Assembly (NCBI RefSeq): GCF_001936625.1
Contig: NZ_MSDU01000020.1
Span: 1-64,000, forward strand
DNA: 64,000 bases
Direction of reading: 5' to 3'
Source: Domibacillus antri
GTDB lineage: Bacteria; Bacillota; Bacilli; Bacillales; Domibacillaceae
In this document: positions 37,099 to 45,440 of the stretch, piece by piece
Position numbering within the stretch: the stretch's first letter is position 1
Layout of the letters: every line of letters starts with the position of its first letter
Position numbers and translations under genes: made by a program
Notes under the pieces: model-generated
What the model saw: the letters and a program-made list of their open reading frames with translations, nothing else
What the model was told of the DNA's origin: nothing
Databases searched by the model: none

Positions 37099-37144
37099 TT
37101 GCTCTTCCCGCGAACATCTTTTAAAATAGACAAAAATAGTCAAA
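37099..37144 (+). promoter_or_regulatory. PilZ-gene promoter with a near-CtsR box
   Basis: TTGCTC (37099-37104), 17-nt spacer, TAAAAT (37122-37127). Overlapping the likely start, AGACAAAAATAGTCAAA (37128-37144) fits the CtsR heptad consensus RGTCAAANANRGTCAAA with a single mismatch. Confidence 0.5.
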
Positions 37145-37163
37145 AAATAAGGGGATTTTCATC

Positions 37164-37550
37164 ATGTATTTTAAAAGACAGGAAGCATTTCGTTACGCCT
37201 TTGAGGAATCGATTCCAGCTGTTTGCAATGTGTATAAACAGGCAAACGGCTTTAAAGAAAAAGTACAGTCGTTTCAAGCGTATATTCTGGATCTAAGTCC
37301 AAATGGAATGAAAGCCGCTTCCAAAACAAATATTGAATTGCGGGATGATTACATTCTCATCTTTTCTTTTCAACTGTCAGGAACTCTTATCCATTTTACC
37401 GGTCAAATGATCCGAAAGCGCAATGCTGGCGCTTCCTTTGAATACGGCATTCAGAGCGACGGCAGTGATGCGTTAAAGGAACAAATTATTTCCGCATTAA
37501 AAACGTATACGAAAGAGCAGTTGAAAAAGCAGCGAAATCAAGGAAGATAA
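37164..37550 (+). CDS. PilZ-like domain protein
   Basis: This 128-residue cytoplasmic protein contains AYILDLSPNGMKAAS, which fits the PilZ D/NxSxxG motif. An N-terminal FRYAFEESIPAVCNVY occupies the place of RxxxR but has only one of the two Arg. The C-terminus is basic (EQLKKQRNQGR). PilZ domains bind c-di-GMP; the incomplete Arg motif makes binding uncertain. RBS AAGGGG. The end overlaps the convergent SDR gene by 13 bp with no terminator between. The window also holds two EAL proteins but no GGDEF cyclase. Confidence 0.7.
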   Translation: MYFKRQEAFRYAFEESIPAVCNVYKQANGFKEKVQSFQAYILDLSPNGMKAASKTNIELRDDYILIFSFQLSGTLIHFTGQMIRKRNAGASFEYGIQSDGSDALKEQIISALKTYTKEQLKKQRNQGR

Positions 37551-38275
37551 ATCATTTTTCTTGTCATACCGCCATCAATGACGATATTTTCACCAGTTAT
37601 AAACGTATTATCCGGATCAGCGAGGTATAAACACGCTTTCGCTACATCTTCCGGCTTTCCAACCCGGCCAGCTGGATGCTGACGATGATCTTCCGGACGC
37701 AGTGCGCTCCTATCCCCTGTTTCAATCCAGCCCGGGCTGATGCTGTTTACACGAATGCCTTTTTCACCAAGCGTCAGAGCAAGCGAATGTGTTAAAGAAA
37801 AAATAGCCCCTTTTGACGCCGCATACAGCTCTGTGTTCGGTTCGGACATACTTTGCCGTGTCGAGCACATATTGACGATGGCCGAACCTGATGGCATATA
37901 CCTTGACGCTTCCCGGGAACAGAAAAAGACGCTTGCCGCATTAGTGGTCATTATTTCGTCCCAGTCCTTCTTTTTTATGTCCCAGATGGACCAAAAAAAA
38001 GAGATCCCCGCATTATTGATTAAAATATCAATTTGCCCGCGCTGCTCAACGATTTTCTGAAAGACGTTTTTTATGTCTTCTTCATTTCCAGCGTCAACAC
38101 GGTAAAAAGCGGTTTTCCAGCCGGTACTGTTCCATTCCTCCACTGCAAGGCGGCCAGCTTCATCGTTCACATCCAAAATGACCGTATAGGCGCCTTCACG
38201 TGCAAATGCCGCGGCAGCCGCTTTCCCGATCCCATTCGCACCACCAGTAACAATGACCGTTTTTTCATTAAACAA
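37538..38275 (-). CDS. SDR family oxidoreductase
   Basis: This 245-residue short-chain dehydrogenase has the cofactor motif VTGGANGIGKAAAAAF (9-24), NNAG at about 85, an active-site Ser and YAASKGAIFSL with the catalytic Tyr/Lys. The start is TTG with AAAGGAG 9 nt upstream. It follows a 64-residue protein gene by 14 nt and is probably co-transcribed with it. The substrate cannot be predicted. Its 3' end overlaps the PilZ gene. Confidence 0.88.
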   Translation of the reverse strand: MFNEKTVIVTGGANGIGKAAAAAFAREGAYTVILDVNDEAGRLAVEEWNSTGWKTAFYRVDAGNEEDIKNVFQKIVEQRGQIDILINNAGISFFWSIWDIKKKDWDEIMTTNAASVFFCSREASRYMPSGSAIVNMCSTRQSMSEPNTELYAASKGAIFSLTHSLALTLGEKGIRVNSISPGWIETGDRSALRPEDHRQHPAGRVGKPEDVAKACLYLADPDNTFITGENIVIDGGMTRKMIYLP

Positions 38276-38289
38276 CAGCTTTCACTCCT

Positions 38290-38484
38290 TTAACTGCGGG
38301 GTGTTTCCATATATTCATAGTCAACATGTCCACCGTGACGGGCGATTCCCCGGAAATGCTTGAAATCCGGCTGTTTCATTAATTCATGACGGAAAATCAA
38401 AAAGTCTTCTTTTTGAATACGGATAAGATTGGACTCTTTATTTCTAAGTGCATTCATATACTCTTCGGCTTGTTCAAACGTCAT
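38290..38484 (-). CDS. Hypothetical 64-residue protein
   Basis: The ATG at 38484 has a strong GGGGGGTG site. The protein (MTFEQAEEYMNALRNKESNL...) is soluble and charged, with a C-terminal GIARHGGHVDYEYMETPRS. A much longer open frame continues upstream but crosses the ykvS start region in the opposite sense and has no RBS. I do not recognise a named family. Probably co-transcribed with the SDR gene. Confidence 0.7.
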   Translation of the reverse strand: MTFEQAEEYMNALRNKESNLIRIQKEDFLIFRHELMKQPDFKHFRGIARHGGHVDYEYMETPRS

Positions 38485-38659
38485 GCATTCACCCCCCTCA
38501 TAAAAATAGTCAAAAAATTGTAACAACGAAGTGTAAAATCCTTTACTATTTCCAAAAAATAAGGCAAACTCTACATAAATACCTTTTCGCCGTCTATCTT
38601 TATTATAAAAGAAAAGAAGGGAAAATGGTATCGTCAATTGTCGAAAAGGAGCGAAATAG

Positions 38660-38839
38660 ATGACAAAAGCAGAAGTCGGCAACATTATCGAATTTAAAGA
38701 CGGTCTTCGCGGGATTGTCGAAAAAGTGAATGAAAACTCTGTAATCGTTGATTTAACGATTATGGAAGATTTCACTGAGCTCGAACTGGAAGAAAAAACA
38801 GTCGTCAACCATAAAAATTATATCATCGTGCACGCATGA
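38660..38839 (+). CDS. ykvS: DUF2187 protein YkvS
   Basis: This 59-residue protein starts MTKAEVGNIIEFKDGLRGIV and has the DUF2187 (KOW-like small beta) pattern GNIIEFKDGLRGIVEKVNENSVIVDLT in overlapping parts. RBS AAAAGGAG lies 8 nt upstream. It is too short to be found by length alone. Convergent with clpE, sharing a bidirectional terminator. Confidence 0.85.
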   Translation: MTKAEVGNIIEFKDGLRGIVEKVNENSVIVDLTIMEDFTELELEEKTVVNHKNYIIVHA

Positions 38840-38840
38840 A

Positions 38841-38872
38841 AAAAAGAGCGGATTCTCGAATCCGCTCTTTTC
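38841..38872. terminator. Bidirectional terminator between ykvS and clpE
   Basis: Stem AAAAGAGCGGATTC / GAATCCGCTCTTTT. Confidence 0.9.
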
Positions 38873-38878
38873 TATATA

Positions 38879-41023
38879 TTATGCTGAAACAATGAGAATG
38901 CTGTCTTCCTGAAGTACCGCTTTTAAATCAGTTGTTTCCGGATGATCCAGAATAAAGTCGGCAATGCTGTCTTCAATTTGCTCCTGAATAACACGGCGCA
39001 GCGGTCTTGCTCCGAATTGAGGATTATAACCGAGTTCTGCCAGTTTCTCTTTTACTTCACTGGACACATCAATCGTTACATTTTGCTCCCGGAGCATCTC
39101 ATTCAATTCATCGATCATTAACTCAACAATTTTCTTCAAATCATTTTTTTCGAGAGCATTAAATTCAATAATAGAGTCAAACCGGTTTAAAAATTCAGGT
39201 TTAAAGTAGTCTGAAAGGGATTCAAGAACCGATGCTGTCCCTCCTGAATGTTCCTTTTCAAAGCCGACCGTCACATTTTTTCTGCCAACGCCGGCATTAC
39301 TTGTCATAATGATGACGGATTCTTTAAAGCTGACCGTCCGTCCTTGGCTGTCTGTCAGTCTTCCATCTTCCATAATTTGCAGGAACATATGCTGGACATC
39401 CGGATGCGCTTTTTCGATTTCATCGAGCAAAATAATGCTGTAAGGATTGCGGCGCACTTTCTCTGTCAGCTGTCCCGCCTCTTCAAATCCGACATAACCC
39501 GGCGGTGAACCGATTAACTTCGACACACTGTGTTTTTCCATAAATTCACTCATATCCAAACGGATAAGTGAATCTTTAGAGCCAAACAACTCTTCCGCAA
39601 GTGTTTTTGTCAGTTCTGTTTTTCCGACCCCGGTTGGCCCAACAAACAAGAATGAACCAATTGGGCGGTTTTTCGCCTTCAATCCGGCACGGCTGCGTCG
39701 TACGGCTTTCGCCACTTTTTTCACGGCCGCGTACTGTCCAATGACTTTCCCCGCCAGATTCTCTTCCAGGTTTTTCATCTTTTCTTGCTCACCCTGCTGT
39801 AATTTCCCGACTGGAATTCCCGTTTTATTTTCGATTAGTGTTTGAATATCCTCAACTGTTACAATAAGGGATTCTGCCGGCTGTCCGCCATTTGCCAGCT
39901 TCTTTTCAAGCATTGCTTCTTCATCGCGGAGTGCCGCAGCTTCTTCATATGCTTCCCGCTTAAGAGCCTCATCCTTTTTCTTCGCAATGGAGGCAAGCTG
40001 CTCTTGAATCATCTCTGTATCTGCTTCATCAATCGTCAAATTCAATTTTGAACCTGCTTCATCCAGAAGATCAATGGCTTTGTCAGGCAAAAAACGGTCT
40101 TGAATGTAGCGATGGGAAAGAGCTGCACATGCTTGAATGGCCTCTTCTGTATAAGAAACACGATGAAAATCTTCATAATGTTTTTGAAGCCCTTTTAAAA
40201 TACGAACCGTTTCTTCTACATTTGGTTCTGCCACCTGCACCGGCTGAAAACGACGTTCAAGTGCCGCATCCTTTTCAATTTGACGGTATTCCTTCAGCGT
40301 TGTTGCTCCGATTAACTGCAGTTCGCCTCTTGCAAGCGCGGGTTTTAAAATATTCCCTGCATCCATGGAGCCTTCTGCTGAACCTGCGCCGACAAGCTGG
40401 TGAATTTCATCAATAAATAACAGTACATTTTTTTTCTTCTGCAGTTCTGCGATCAATTGCTTCATCCGTTCTTCAAATTGACCGCGTATGCCTGTCCCGG
40501 ATACAAGCGACGCAACGTCGAGCAGATACACTTCTTTAGATTTTAATTTTGCCGGCACACGGCCTTCTGCTATATAGAGCGCCAGCCCTTCCGCAATCGC
40601 CGTCTTCCCGACACCCGGTTCACCGATTAACACCGGATTATTTTTATTTCTTCTATTTAAAATTTCAATCACGCGGGCCACTTCTTGATCACGGCCAATA
40701 ACCGGATCAATTAAACCGGCGCGCGCCATTCCTGAAAGATTGCGTCCAAACTCATCAAGCAGTCCGCCTCCGCCTCCTTGATTTCCGGATGTTTTTTGAG
40801 GCCGGCTCATGCCATTGTCTTGGCCTTGCTGCGGCATGTTCAGCCCTTTCATAAACTCATCAAAAGGAAATCCGAACGATTGAAAATGCATGTCCATTCC
40901 TCCAATAGCTTGTTTTTCTTTTTGATAACAGTTATGACATAAAAAATATTGGTTTGTTTGTCCATTGACACGGACACTCATTTGCACATTTGCTTCATGC
41001 TGCTTGCATTTTTGACACTTCAT
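38879..41023 (-). CDS. clpE: ATP-dependent Clp protease ATPase ClpE
   Basis: This 714-residue class III-type Hsp100 unfoldase starts with an N-terminal zinc finger (CQKC ... CHNC). It has two AAA+ modules: Walker [10 protein letters not shown] with [10 protein letters not shown], and GPTGVGKTE with [14 protein letters not shown]-like coiled-coil linker ([20 protein letters not shown]) lies between them. It partners ClpP. The start at 41023 is chosen because AAAAGGGG directly abuts the first ATG but is 9 nt from this one. Two full CtsR boxes cover the promoter. Confidence 0.95.
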   Translation of the reverse strand: MKCQKCKQHEANVQMSVRVNGQTNQYFLCHNCYQKEKQAIGGMDMHFQSFGFPFDEFMKGLNMPQQGQDNGMSRPQKTSGNQGGGGGLLDEFGRNLSGMARAGLIDPVIGRDQEVARVIEILNRRNKNNPVLIGEPGVGKTAIAEGLALYIAEGRVPAKLKSKEVYLLDVASLVSGTGIRGQFEERMKQLIAELQKKKNVLLFIDEIHQLVGAGSAEGSMDAGNILKPALARGELQLIGATTLKEYRQIEKDAALERRFQPVQVAEPNVEETVRILKGLQKHYEDFHRVSYTEEAIQACAALSHRYIQDRFLPDKAIDLLDEAGSKLNLTIDEADTEMIQEQLASIAKKKDEALKREAYEEAAALRDEEAMLEKKLANGGQPAESLIVTVEDIQTLIENKTGIPVGKLQQGEQEKMKNLEENLAGKVIGQYAAVKKVAKAVRRSRAGLKAKNRPIGSFLFVGPTGVGKTELTKTLAEELFGSKDSLIRLDMSEFMEKHSVSKLIGSPPGYVGFEEAGQLTEKVRRNPYSIILLDEIEKAHPDVQHMFLQIMEDGRLTDSQGRTVSFKESVIIMTSNAGVGRKNVTVGFEKEHSGGTASVLESLSDYFKPEFLNRFDSIIEFNALEKNDLKKIVELMIDELNEMLREQNVTIDVSSEVKEKLAELGYNPQFGARPLRRVIQEQIEDSIADFILDHPETTDLKAVLQEDSILIVSA

Positions 41024-41046
41024 CCCTGTCATCCCCTTTTATCGTT

Positions 41047-41104
41047 TTTGACTTTGACTATCTTTGACTATTAACAGTATACTTTGACCTTTTTTGACTT
41101 TCAA
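41047..41104 (-). promoter_or_regulatory. clpE promoter with two CtsR operators
   Basis: Promoter TTGAAA (41099-41104), 17 nt, TATACT (41076-41081). Two boxes fit RGTCAAANANRGTCAAA exactly on the minus strand: 41083-41099 in the spacer and 41053-41069 downstream of the -10. An extra heptad AGTCAAA is at 41047-41053. Confidence 0.92.
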
Positions 41105-41115
41105 GCTTTTTGCTC

Positions 41116-41146
41116 AAAAAAAGAAGCGTCTATTGATAGACACTTC
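41116..41146 (-). terminator. Terminator of mhqR-CPBP unit
   Basis: Stem GAAGTGTCTA / TAGACGCTTC with seven U's on the minus strand, overlapping the CPBP stop codon. Confidence 0.8.
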
Positions 41147-41753
41147 ATCCAAGCGGTAAAAAGATAATAAGCAGCAAGTCAAAAATAAGATGAGAAATGA
41201 TCAGCATCGGGATGCTTTTTTTCCATACATACAGCACTCCCCAAAAGAGGCCCGCACAAAAAGCGGCCATCATCCAAATCCATTGGCCGGAATAAACAAA
41301 TACAGAGGCATATAACGCGGCTGCGATCAAAACAGCCAACCACTCATTCATATATTGACCTAAACGTTTTTGTATAAAACCGCGCCAGAATAATTCTTCT
41401 CCCGGGATCAAAACGAGGACAAGAACGATATAATGCCAGATAAATTCCGGACTGAACAGCGCATAAATGGCCGAAACATGGGTTGTTACAGAAAGCGGCA
41501 TCAAACTCAGCAGCCAAAAAGCGGCTGCAAATAACGCATAAAGAATCAAGCCAGATGTAATGCCGTACACCATAAAGCTGTTCGTTTTTTGTTGATCATC
41601 AATTGGTTCACTAATAATGGATATGCTAATAAAAAATAAATTGGCGGCTGTGTAAATATACCAGAAAATGTCCTGGTCAGAAAATGTCACAAATAATAGG
41701 ACGTGTGCAGCCGCAATGCCGACTATGAACCGCCAGTCTTTCATGAATGTCAT
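41145..41753 (-). CDS. CPBP-family intramembrane metalloprotease
   Basis: A roughly 202-residue polytopic membrane protein with about six helices and the CPBP (CAAX/Abi) motif 1 EELFWRGFIQ (EExxxR). A later helix carries the motif HLIFDLL. The family includes type II CAAX-like proteases and bacteriocin self-immunity proteins. The start is uncertain: 41753 has GGGG 11 nt upstream, and the frame is open to 41816. It lies 71 nt after mhqR on the same strand. No neighbouring bacteriocin gene is seen. Confidence 0.8.
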   Translation of the reverse strand: MTFMKDWRFIVGIAAAHVLLFVTFSDQDIFWYIYTAANLFFISISIISEPIDDQQKTNSFMVYGITSGLILYALFAAAFWLLSLMPLSVTTHVSAIYALFSPEFIWHYIVLVLVLIPGEELFWRGFIQKRLGQYMNEWLAVLIAAALYASVFVYSGQWIWMMAAFCAGLFWGVLYVWKKSIPMLIISHLIFDLLLIIFLPLG

Positions 41754-41823
41754 TCGTAATAAAGCCCCTTTCATTCCTGCCGCCGTCATTTTACCATACC
41801 GGAGCGTGATGAGCAAAAAGGCT

Positions 41824-42261
41824 TTAAGATAAATCTTTCACGGATAACCCGAGTTTTCGTAAAATATTGGTTGCCTCATCAATCTCTTCTTCAGATAAGA
41901 CACGGATCAAATCATGAATATTTTGTTCGTGCTCCGGAAAAACACGTTCAATCAATTCAATGCCATCCGGTGTAATCTCCGCATGCGTAATACGCCGGTC
42001 TTCCGGACAGGCCACCCGCTTGAGCAGCTGTTTCTTTTCTAATTTATCCACGACATATGTAATGCTTCCGCTGGCAAGCAATATTTTCCCGCCGATTTGC
42101 TGCAGCGGCTGCGGACCTTTATGATAAAGCAGCTCCAATACTGCAAACTCGGTCGGATTGAGACCTGTTTTTTGAATGTAGCCATTCACCCGCTCGTTTA
42201 CCACTTTATAGGCTCGCGAAAGCACGATAAATAATTTTAATGATTTCTTGCTGTCTTCCAT
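41824..42261 (-). CDS. mhqR: MarR-family regulator MhqR-like
   Basis: This 145-residue winged-helix regulator has the MarR core LNPTEFAVLELLYHKGPQPLQ, recognition helix and wing (GSITYVVDKLEKKQLLKRVACPEDRR). Position next to kinD and the sequence suggest MhqR (YkvE), which represses quinone-detoxification genes in B. subtilis. A Cys is present in the wing segment (VACPED). Divergent from kinD. Specific orthology is likely but not proved. Confidence 0.8.
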   Translation of the reverse strand: MEDSKKSLKLFIVLSRAYKVVNERVNGYIQKTGLNPTEFAVLELLYHKGPQPLQQIGGKILLASGSITYVVDKLEKKQLLKRVACPEDRRITHAEITPDGIELIERVFPEHEQNIHDLIRVLSEEEIDEATNILRKLGLSVKDLS

Positions 42262-42418
42262 TTAGAATCCCCTGCCTGTCTAATCATATCTTACCTTTAT
42301 ACGTTACACATTTTTCACATAATTTAAAAGGGTTTGATGGTTAATTTCATCTTTTCAAGAGAAATGAGCGAAATTCTGCTATACTATTTTCATGAAAAAA
42401 ATTAAAGGTAAACTAACT

Positions 42419-43930
42419 ATGAAACGTAATGAACGGCTGATTTATATAGGAATTGTGATCATTCCGGCTCTTATTTTCACCTTTATCTTTTACCAGCTGC
42501 TAACGGAACAGGCAGCGAATGAACGCAAAGATCATCTTGAGTGGACAGCAAATATACACCGCACTCAGATGGATCAATTTATCAGCGAAACGAAAGTAAG
42601 TCTCGACATTTTGGAAGTAAGTGTTGAAGAAGAACCGGATAACCTGATCAAGCTGAATAAACTGCTGGAAAAAACAGCGGAAAAAGATCCGCGTTACGGC
42701 GGTATTTATCTTCTTGATGCCCAGGCAAATGTGATCAGCGGCACGAATGACTTATTGAAACAGTACAATTTGCGCGATAAACCTTATATAAAAGAAGCGC
42801 TGGTGACGAAAGCAACGGCTGTAGCAAATGAAGCGGAAACTCTAGCCAACAATCAGCCTGTCGTCGCCATCGCTACACCGGTCATTTCGGACGATCAAGT
42901 GTTATCGATTCTCGTCGCCCATATCCGTCTGGACTATATGACAAATATTATGGCCCTTTTAACACCGGATGAATCCATTTCGTTTGAAAATGTGAGCGGC
43001 ATTCCGATTTTCACCGTTAATCACCAGCGTTTCGATGAAAAAAATGAACATCACCTGTCTGTCCGCACACCGCTTATGCAAGTATCTTGGTTTGTGTCTG
43101 TTCATGAACAGGATACGCTGATCCGCACATCCGCACCTTTTATACTATTGTTCACCGTCATTGCATTTATTATTTTGCATGTCGTCTTTTTACTTGTAAA
43201 GTATGCGATGCTAAAACGGCAGACACGGCTTGACTATATGCAGCAGGAAGCACAAAAACTTGAATTGATCGGGACACTTGCGGCCAGCACCGCCCATGAA
43301 ATACGCAATCCGCTGACAGGGATTAAAGGTCTCGTACAGCTGCTTGCAGAGAAATACGACGATGAAACGGACCGTCTCTATTTTTCTGTCATTGACAAGG
43401 AAATTGCCCGCATCAATCAAATTGTCAGCGAGTTCCTTATTTTAGGGAAACCTACTGCCCAAAAACCGGTTATTGTGGATATTCGTGATATTATTTTTGA
43501 TGTCAATCCTCTTATATACTCGGAGGCCAATCTACATTCGGTTGAATACAGAATGGCCCTGCCGGAAACGGAATTGCCGGTTGAGGTAAACGCAGATCAA
43601 ATGAAACAAGTTATTTTAAACTTAGCTAAAAATGCATTTGAAGCGATGCCCGGCGGAGGGCAGCTGACATTGACAGTCATTCAGGATGCGCAGCGCTGCC
43701 TGTTAACGGTATCCGATACCGGCCGTGGCATTAGACCGGAAGAAAAGGAGCAGTTATTTAAACCCTTCTACACATCAAAAGAGCACGGCACCGGTCTCGG
43801 CCTCGTCGTCTGCCGCCGCATTGTCGAATCATTTGGCGGCACGATCTGGATCGACAGTGATTTCGGCTCCGGTACACGCGTTCATATATCATTTCCGATT
43901 AAGTGGTCTTACAGTACGCCTTCAAGTTGA
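42419..43930 (+). CDS. kinD: Sensor histidine kinase KinD
   Basis: This 503-residue membrane kinase has TM1 (about 6-26), an extracellular Cache sensor (about 30-235), TM2 (about 240-262), HisKA with phospho-His in ASTAHEIRNPLTGIKG, and HATPase with NLAKNAFEAMP, DTGRGI and GTGLGLVVC. The segment around the His box is almost the same as in B. subtilis KinD, a phosphorelay kinase acting on Spo0F in biofilm and sporulation control. The start at 42419 has AAAGGT 9 nt upstream; an ATG nine codons earlier lacks an RBS. The 3' end overlaps convergent ogt by 22 bp. Confidence 0.9.
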   Translation: MKRNERLIYIGIVIIPALIFTFIFYQLLTEQAANERKDHLEWTANIHRTQMDQFISETKVSLDILEVSVEEEPDNLIKLNKLLEKTAEKDPRYGGIYLLDAQANVISGTNDLLKQYNLRDKPYIKEALVTKATAVANEAETLANNQPVVAIATPVISDDQVLSILVAHIRLDYMTNIMALLTPDESISFENVSGIPIFTVNHQRFDEKNEHHLSVRTPLMQVSWFVSVHEQDTLIRTSAPFILLFTVIAFIILHVVFLLVKYAMLKRQTRLDYMQQEAQKLELIGTLAASTAHEIRNPLTGIKGLVQLLAEKYDDETDRLYFSVIDKEIARINQIVSEFLILGKPTAQKPVIVDIRDIIFDVNPLIYSEANLHSVEYRMALPETELPVEVNADQMKQVILNLAKNAFEAMPGGGQLTLTVIQDAQRCLLTVSDTGRGIRPEEKEQLFKPFYTSKEHGTGLGLVVCRRIVESFGGTIWIDSDFGSGTRVHISFPIKWSYSTPSS

Positions 43931-44376
43931 AGAAGGCGTACTTTTTTATCGATTTCTTGTCCGGCATAGCCGGTCATTGATTTATTTTTGCCGATCACCC
44001 TATGGCACGGAATAAGGATTGGCATCGGGTTTCGTTTATTGGCTTGGCCGACTGCCCTTACCGCTTTCGGACTGCCGCATACGATCGCAATATCCTGGTA
44101 GCTTCTCGTCTCGCCAAAAGGAATGGAAGCTAAGGCCTGCCACACCGCTTCTTGAAAAGATGTCCCTTTCAAATCGAGAGGCAAATCAAATGACTGACGT
44201 TCGCGTTTGAAATATTGCAAAAGCTGTTCTGCTGCCTGTTTCAACAGTGCATCCTGTGCATCATGTTCAAATTCCGCTGATTCGGCCACGTGACAAAATT
44301 CGATTGAACAAATGCCCTTTTCATTCCGGATAATCGACAGCGGGCCAATCAGGCTGTCTATTTTCATAAATTTCAT
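43909..44376 (-). CDS. ogt: Methylated-DNA-protein-cysteine methyltransferase
   Basis: This 155-residue DNA repair protein transfers the alkyl group from O6-alkylguanine to its own Cys in the motif LIPCHRVIG. The helix-turn-helix region RAVGQANKRNP (with finger Arg) and the GTSFQEAVWQALASIPFGET segment are present. The start at 44376 has AGAGAGGG 6 nt upstream. Its stop lies inside the end of kinD. Confidence 0.93.
   Translation of the reverse strand: MKFMKIDSLIGPLSIIRNEKGICSIEFCHVAESAEFEHDAQDALLKQAAEQLLQYFKRERQSFDLPLDLKGTSFQEAVWQALASIPFGETRSYQDIAIVCGSPKAVRAVGQANKRNPMPILIPCHRVIGKNKSMTGYAGQEIDKKVRLLQLEGVL
43913..43947 (+). terminator. Terminator of kinD overlapping both convergent stops
   Basis: Stem AGTACGCCTTC (43913-43923) with GAAGGCGTACT (43932-43942), then TTTTTT. 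The kinD stop (43928-43930) is in the loop and the ogt stop (43909-43911) is at the base. Confidence 0.88.
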
Positions 44377-44442
44377 CGTGATCCCTCTCTCTGTCGTGTA
44401 TAATGATGTCATATGTTTATCCTACCATACAGGTGATTTCTT

Positions 44443-45435
44443 ATGAAAAAACGTGATTACTATTTTGATAATGTCCGGTTTATACTCATTTTCTTTGTCG
44501 TATTCGGTCATTTACTGCGTCCATATGTGACGGAAAATCCGCTTATTTACGCCCTGTACATGACCATTTATTTGTTTCATATGCCGGCGTTTATCCTTAT
44601 ATCCGGGTTCTTTGCGAAAGGCATTATGCGGCCCGGCTATTTGAAGAAAGTGGCCGGCAAGCTCCTGATGCCGCTTGTTCTTTTCCAGATCATCTATTCC
44701 ATTTTTTATTACTGGATTGGACATGAAGAAGCACTGTCGGTCAGCCTGCTGATTCCAGAATGGTCACTCTGGTTTCTGCTCAGCTTATTTTTTTGGCATG
44801 TGCTGCTGCTCGTCACTGTGAAATGGCTGAAACCGGCTGCTGCTATTTTCATTGCGCTCATTGCAGGATTGTCAATCGGCATGGTAAATGAACCGCTGAA
44901 TATCCTTAGTATCGGTCGTACATTTGTCTTTTTCCCATTCTTTTTAATCGGCTACTACGCAAAAAAGGACTGGTTCGCTCCGCTTTTCACTGTACGTGCG
45001 CGTGCAGGGCTTTCTATTGCCGCCCTCAGCCTGTTTCTGACTTTTTATAAAAACACGGGCTTTCCAATTGAATGGCTGTTCGGATCGCAATCATACGCTG
45101 CTCTGGAAGCAGACCCATTGCCCGGCATTGGATGGCGTTCACTCGTTTACCTGTTAAATATCATCATGATCGCGTTTATTTTATCCATGGTGACACAAAA
45201 ACGATTTTTCTTCACAGCATGGGGGCAAAATACACTTTATGTATACTTGCTGCATGGCTTTTTTGTCCAATCATCGAGACGGGTGGACACGCTCGAGCTG
45301 CCGCCGTCACTGTTCGTGTTATTTTTCACTGCAGCAGGACTGACATTGCTGCTCTCATCACCGCTGACCGCCTCTTTGTTCCGTCCATTTCTTGAACAAA
45401 AGCGGCCCGGCTTTCTAATGAAAAAAGGAGAATGA
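44443..45435 (+). CDS. ykrP: Membrane acyltransferase, family 3 (YkrP-like)
   Basis: This 330-residue integral membrane protein of the acyltransferase-3/fucose O-acetyltransferase type has about ten helices. The N-terminal signature is FDNVRFILIFFVVFGHLLRPY with the conserved His in FGH. The segment YLFHMPAFILISGFF fits the family. Members O-acetylate cell-wall or surface sugars. B. subtilis YkrP lies near kinE and ogt. The stop overlaps the first possible start of the next gene. Confidence 0.82.
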   Translation: MKKRDYYFDNVRFILIFFVVFGHLLRPYVTENPLIYALYMTIYLFHMPAFILISGFFAKGIMRPGYLKKVAGKLLMPLVLFQIIYSIFYYWIGHEEALSVSLLIPEWSLWFLLSLFFWHVLLLVTVKWLKPAAAIFIALIAGLSIGMVNEPLNILSIGRTFVFFPFFLIGYYAKKDWFAPLFTVRARAGLSIAALSLFLTFYKNTGFPIEWLFGSQSYAALEADPLPGIGWRSLVYLLNIIMIAFILSMVTQKRFFFTAWGQNTLYVYLLHGFFVQSSRRVDTLELPPSLFVLFFTAAGLTLLLSSPLTASLFRPFLEQKRPGFLMKKGE

Positions 45436-45440
45436 AAATC

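Noticed and set aside
38508-38524. CtsR-like AGTCAAA near the 64-residue gene
   Set aside because: Only one heptad is good; the second has about three mismatches.
38485-38808. Long upstream part of the frame containing the 64-residue protein
   Set aside because: It is antisense to ykvS, Ser/Phe-rich, and the strong RBS is at the internal ATG (38484).
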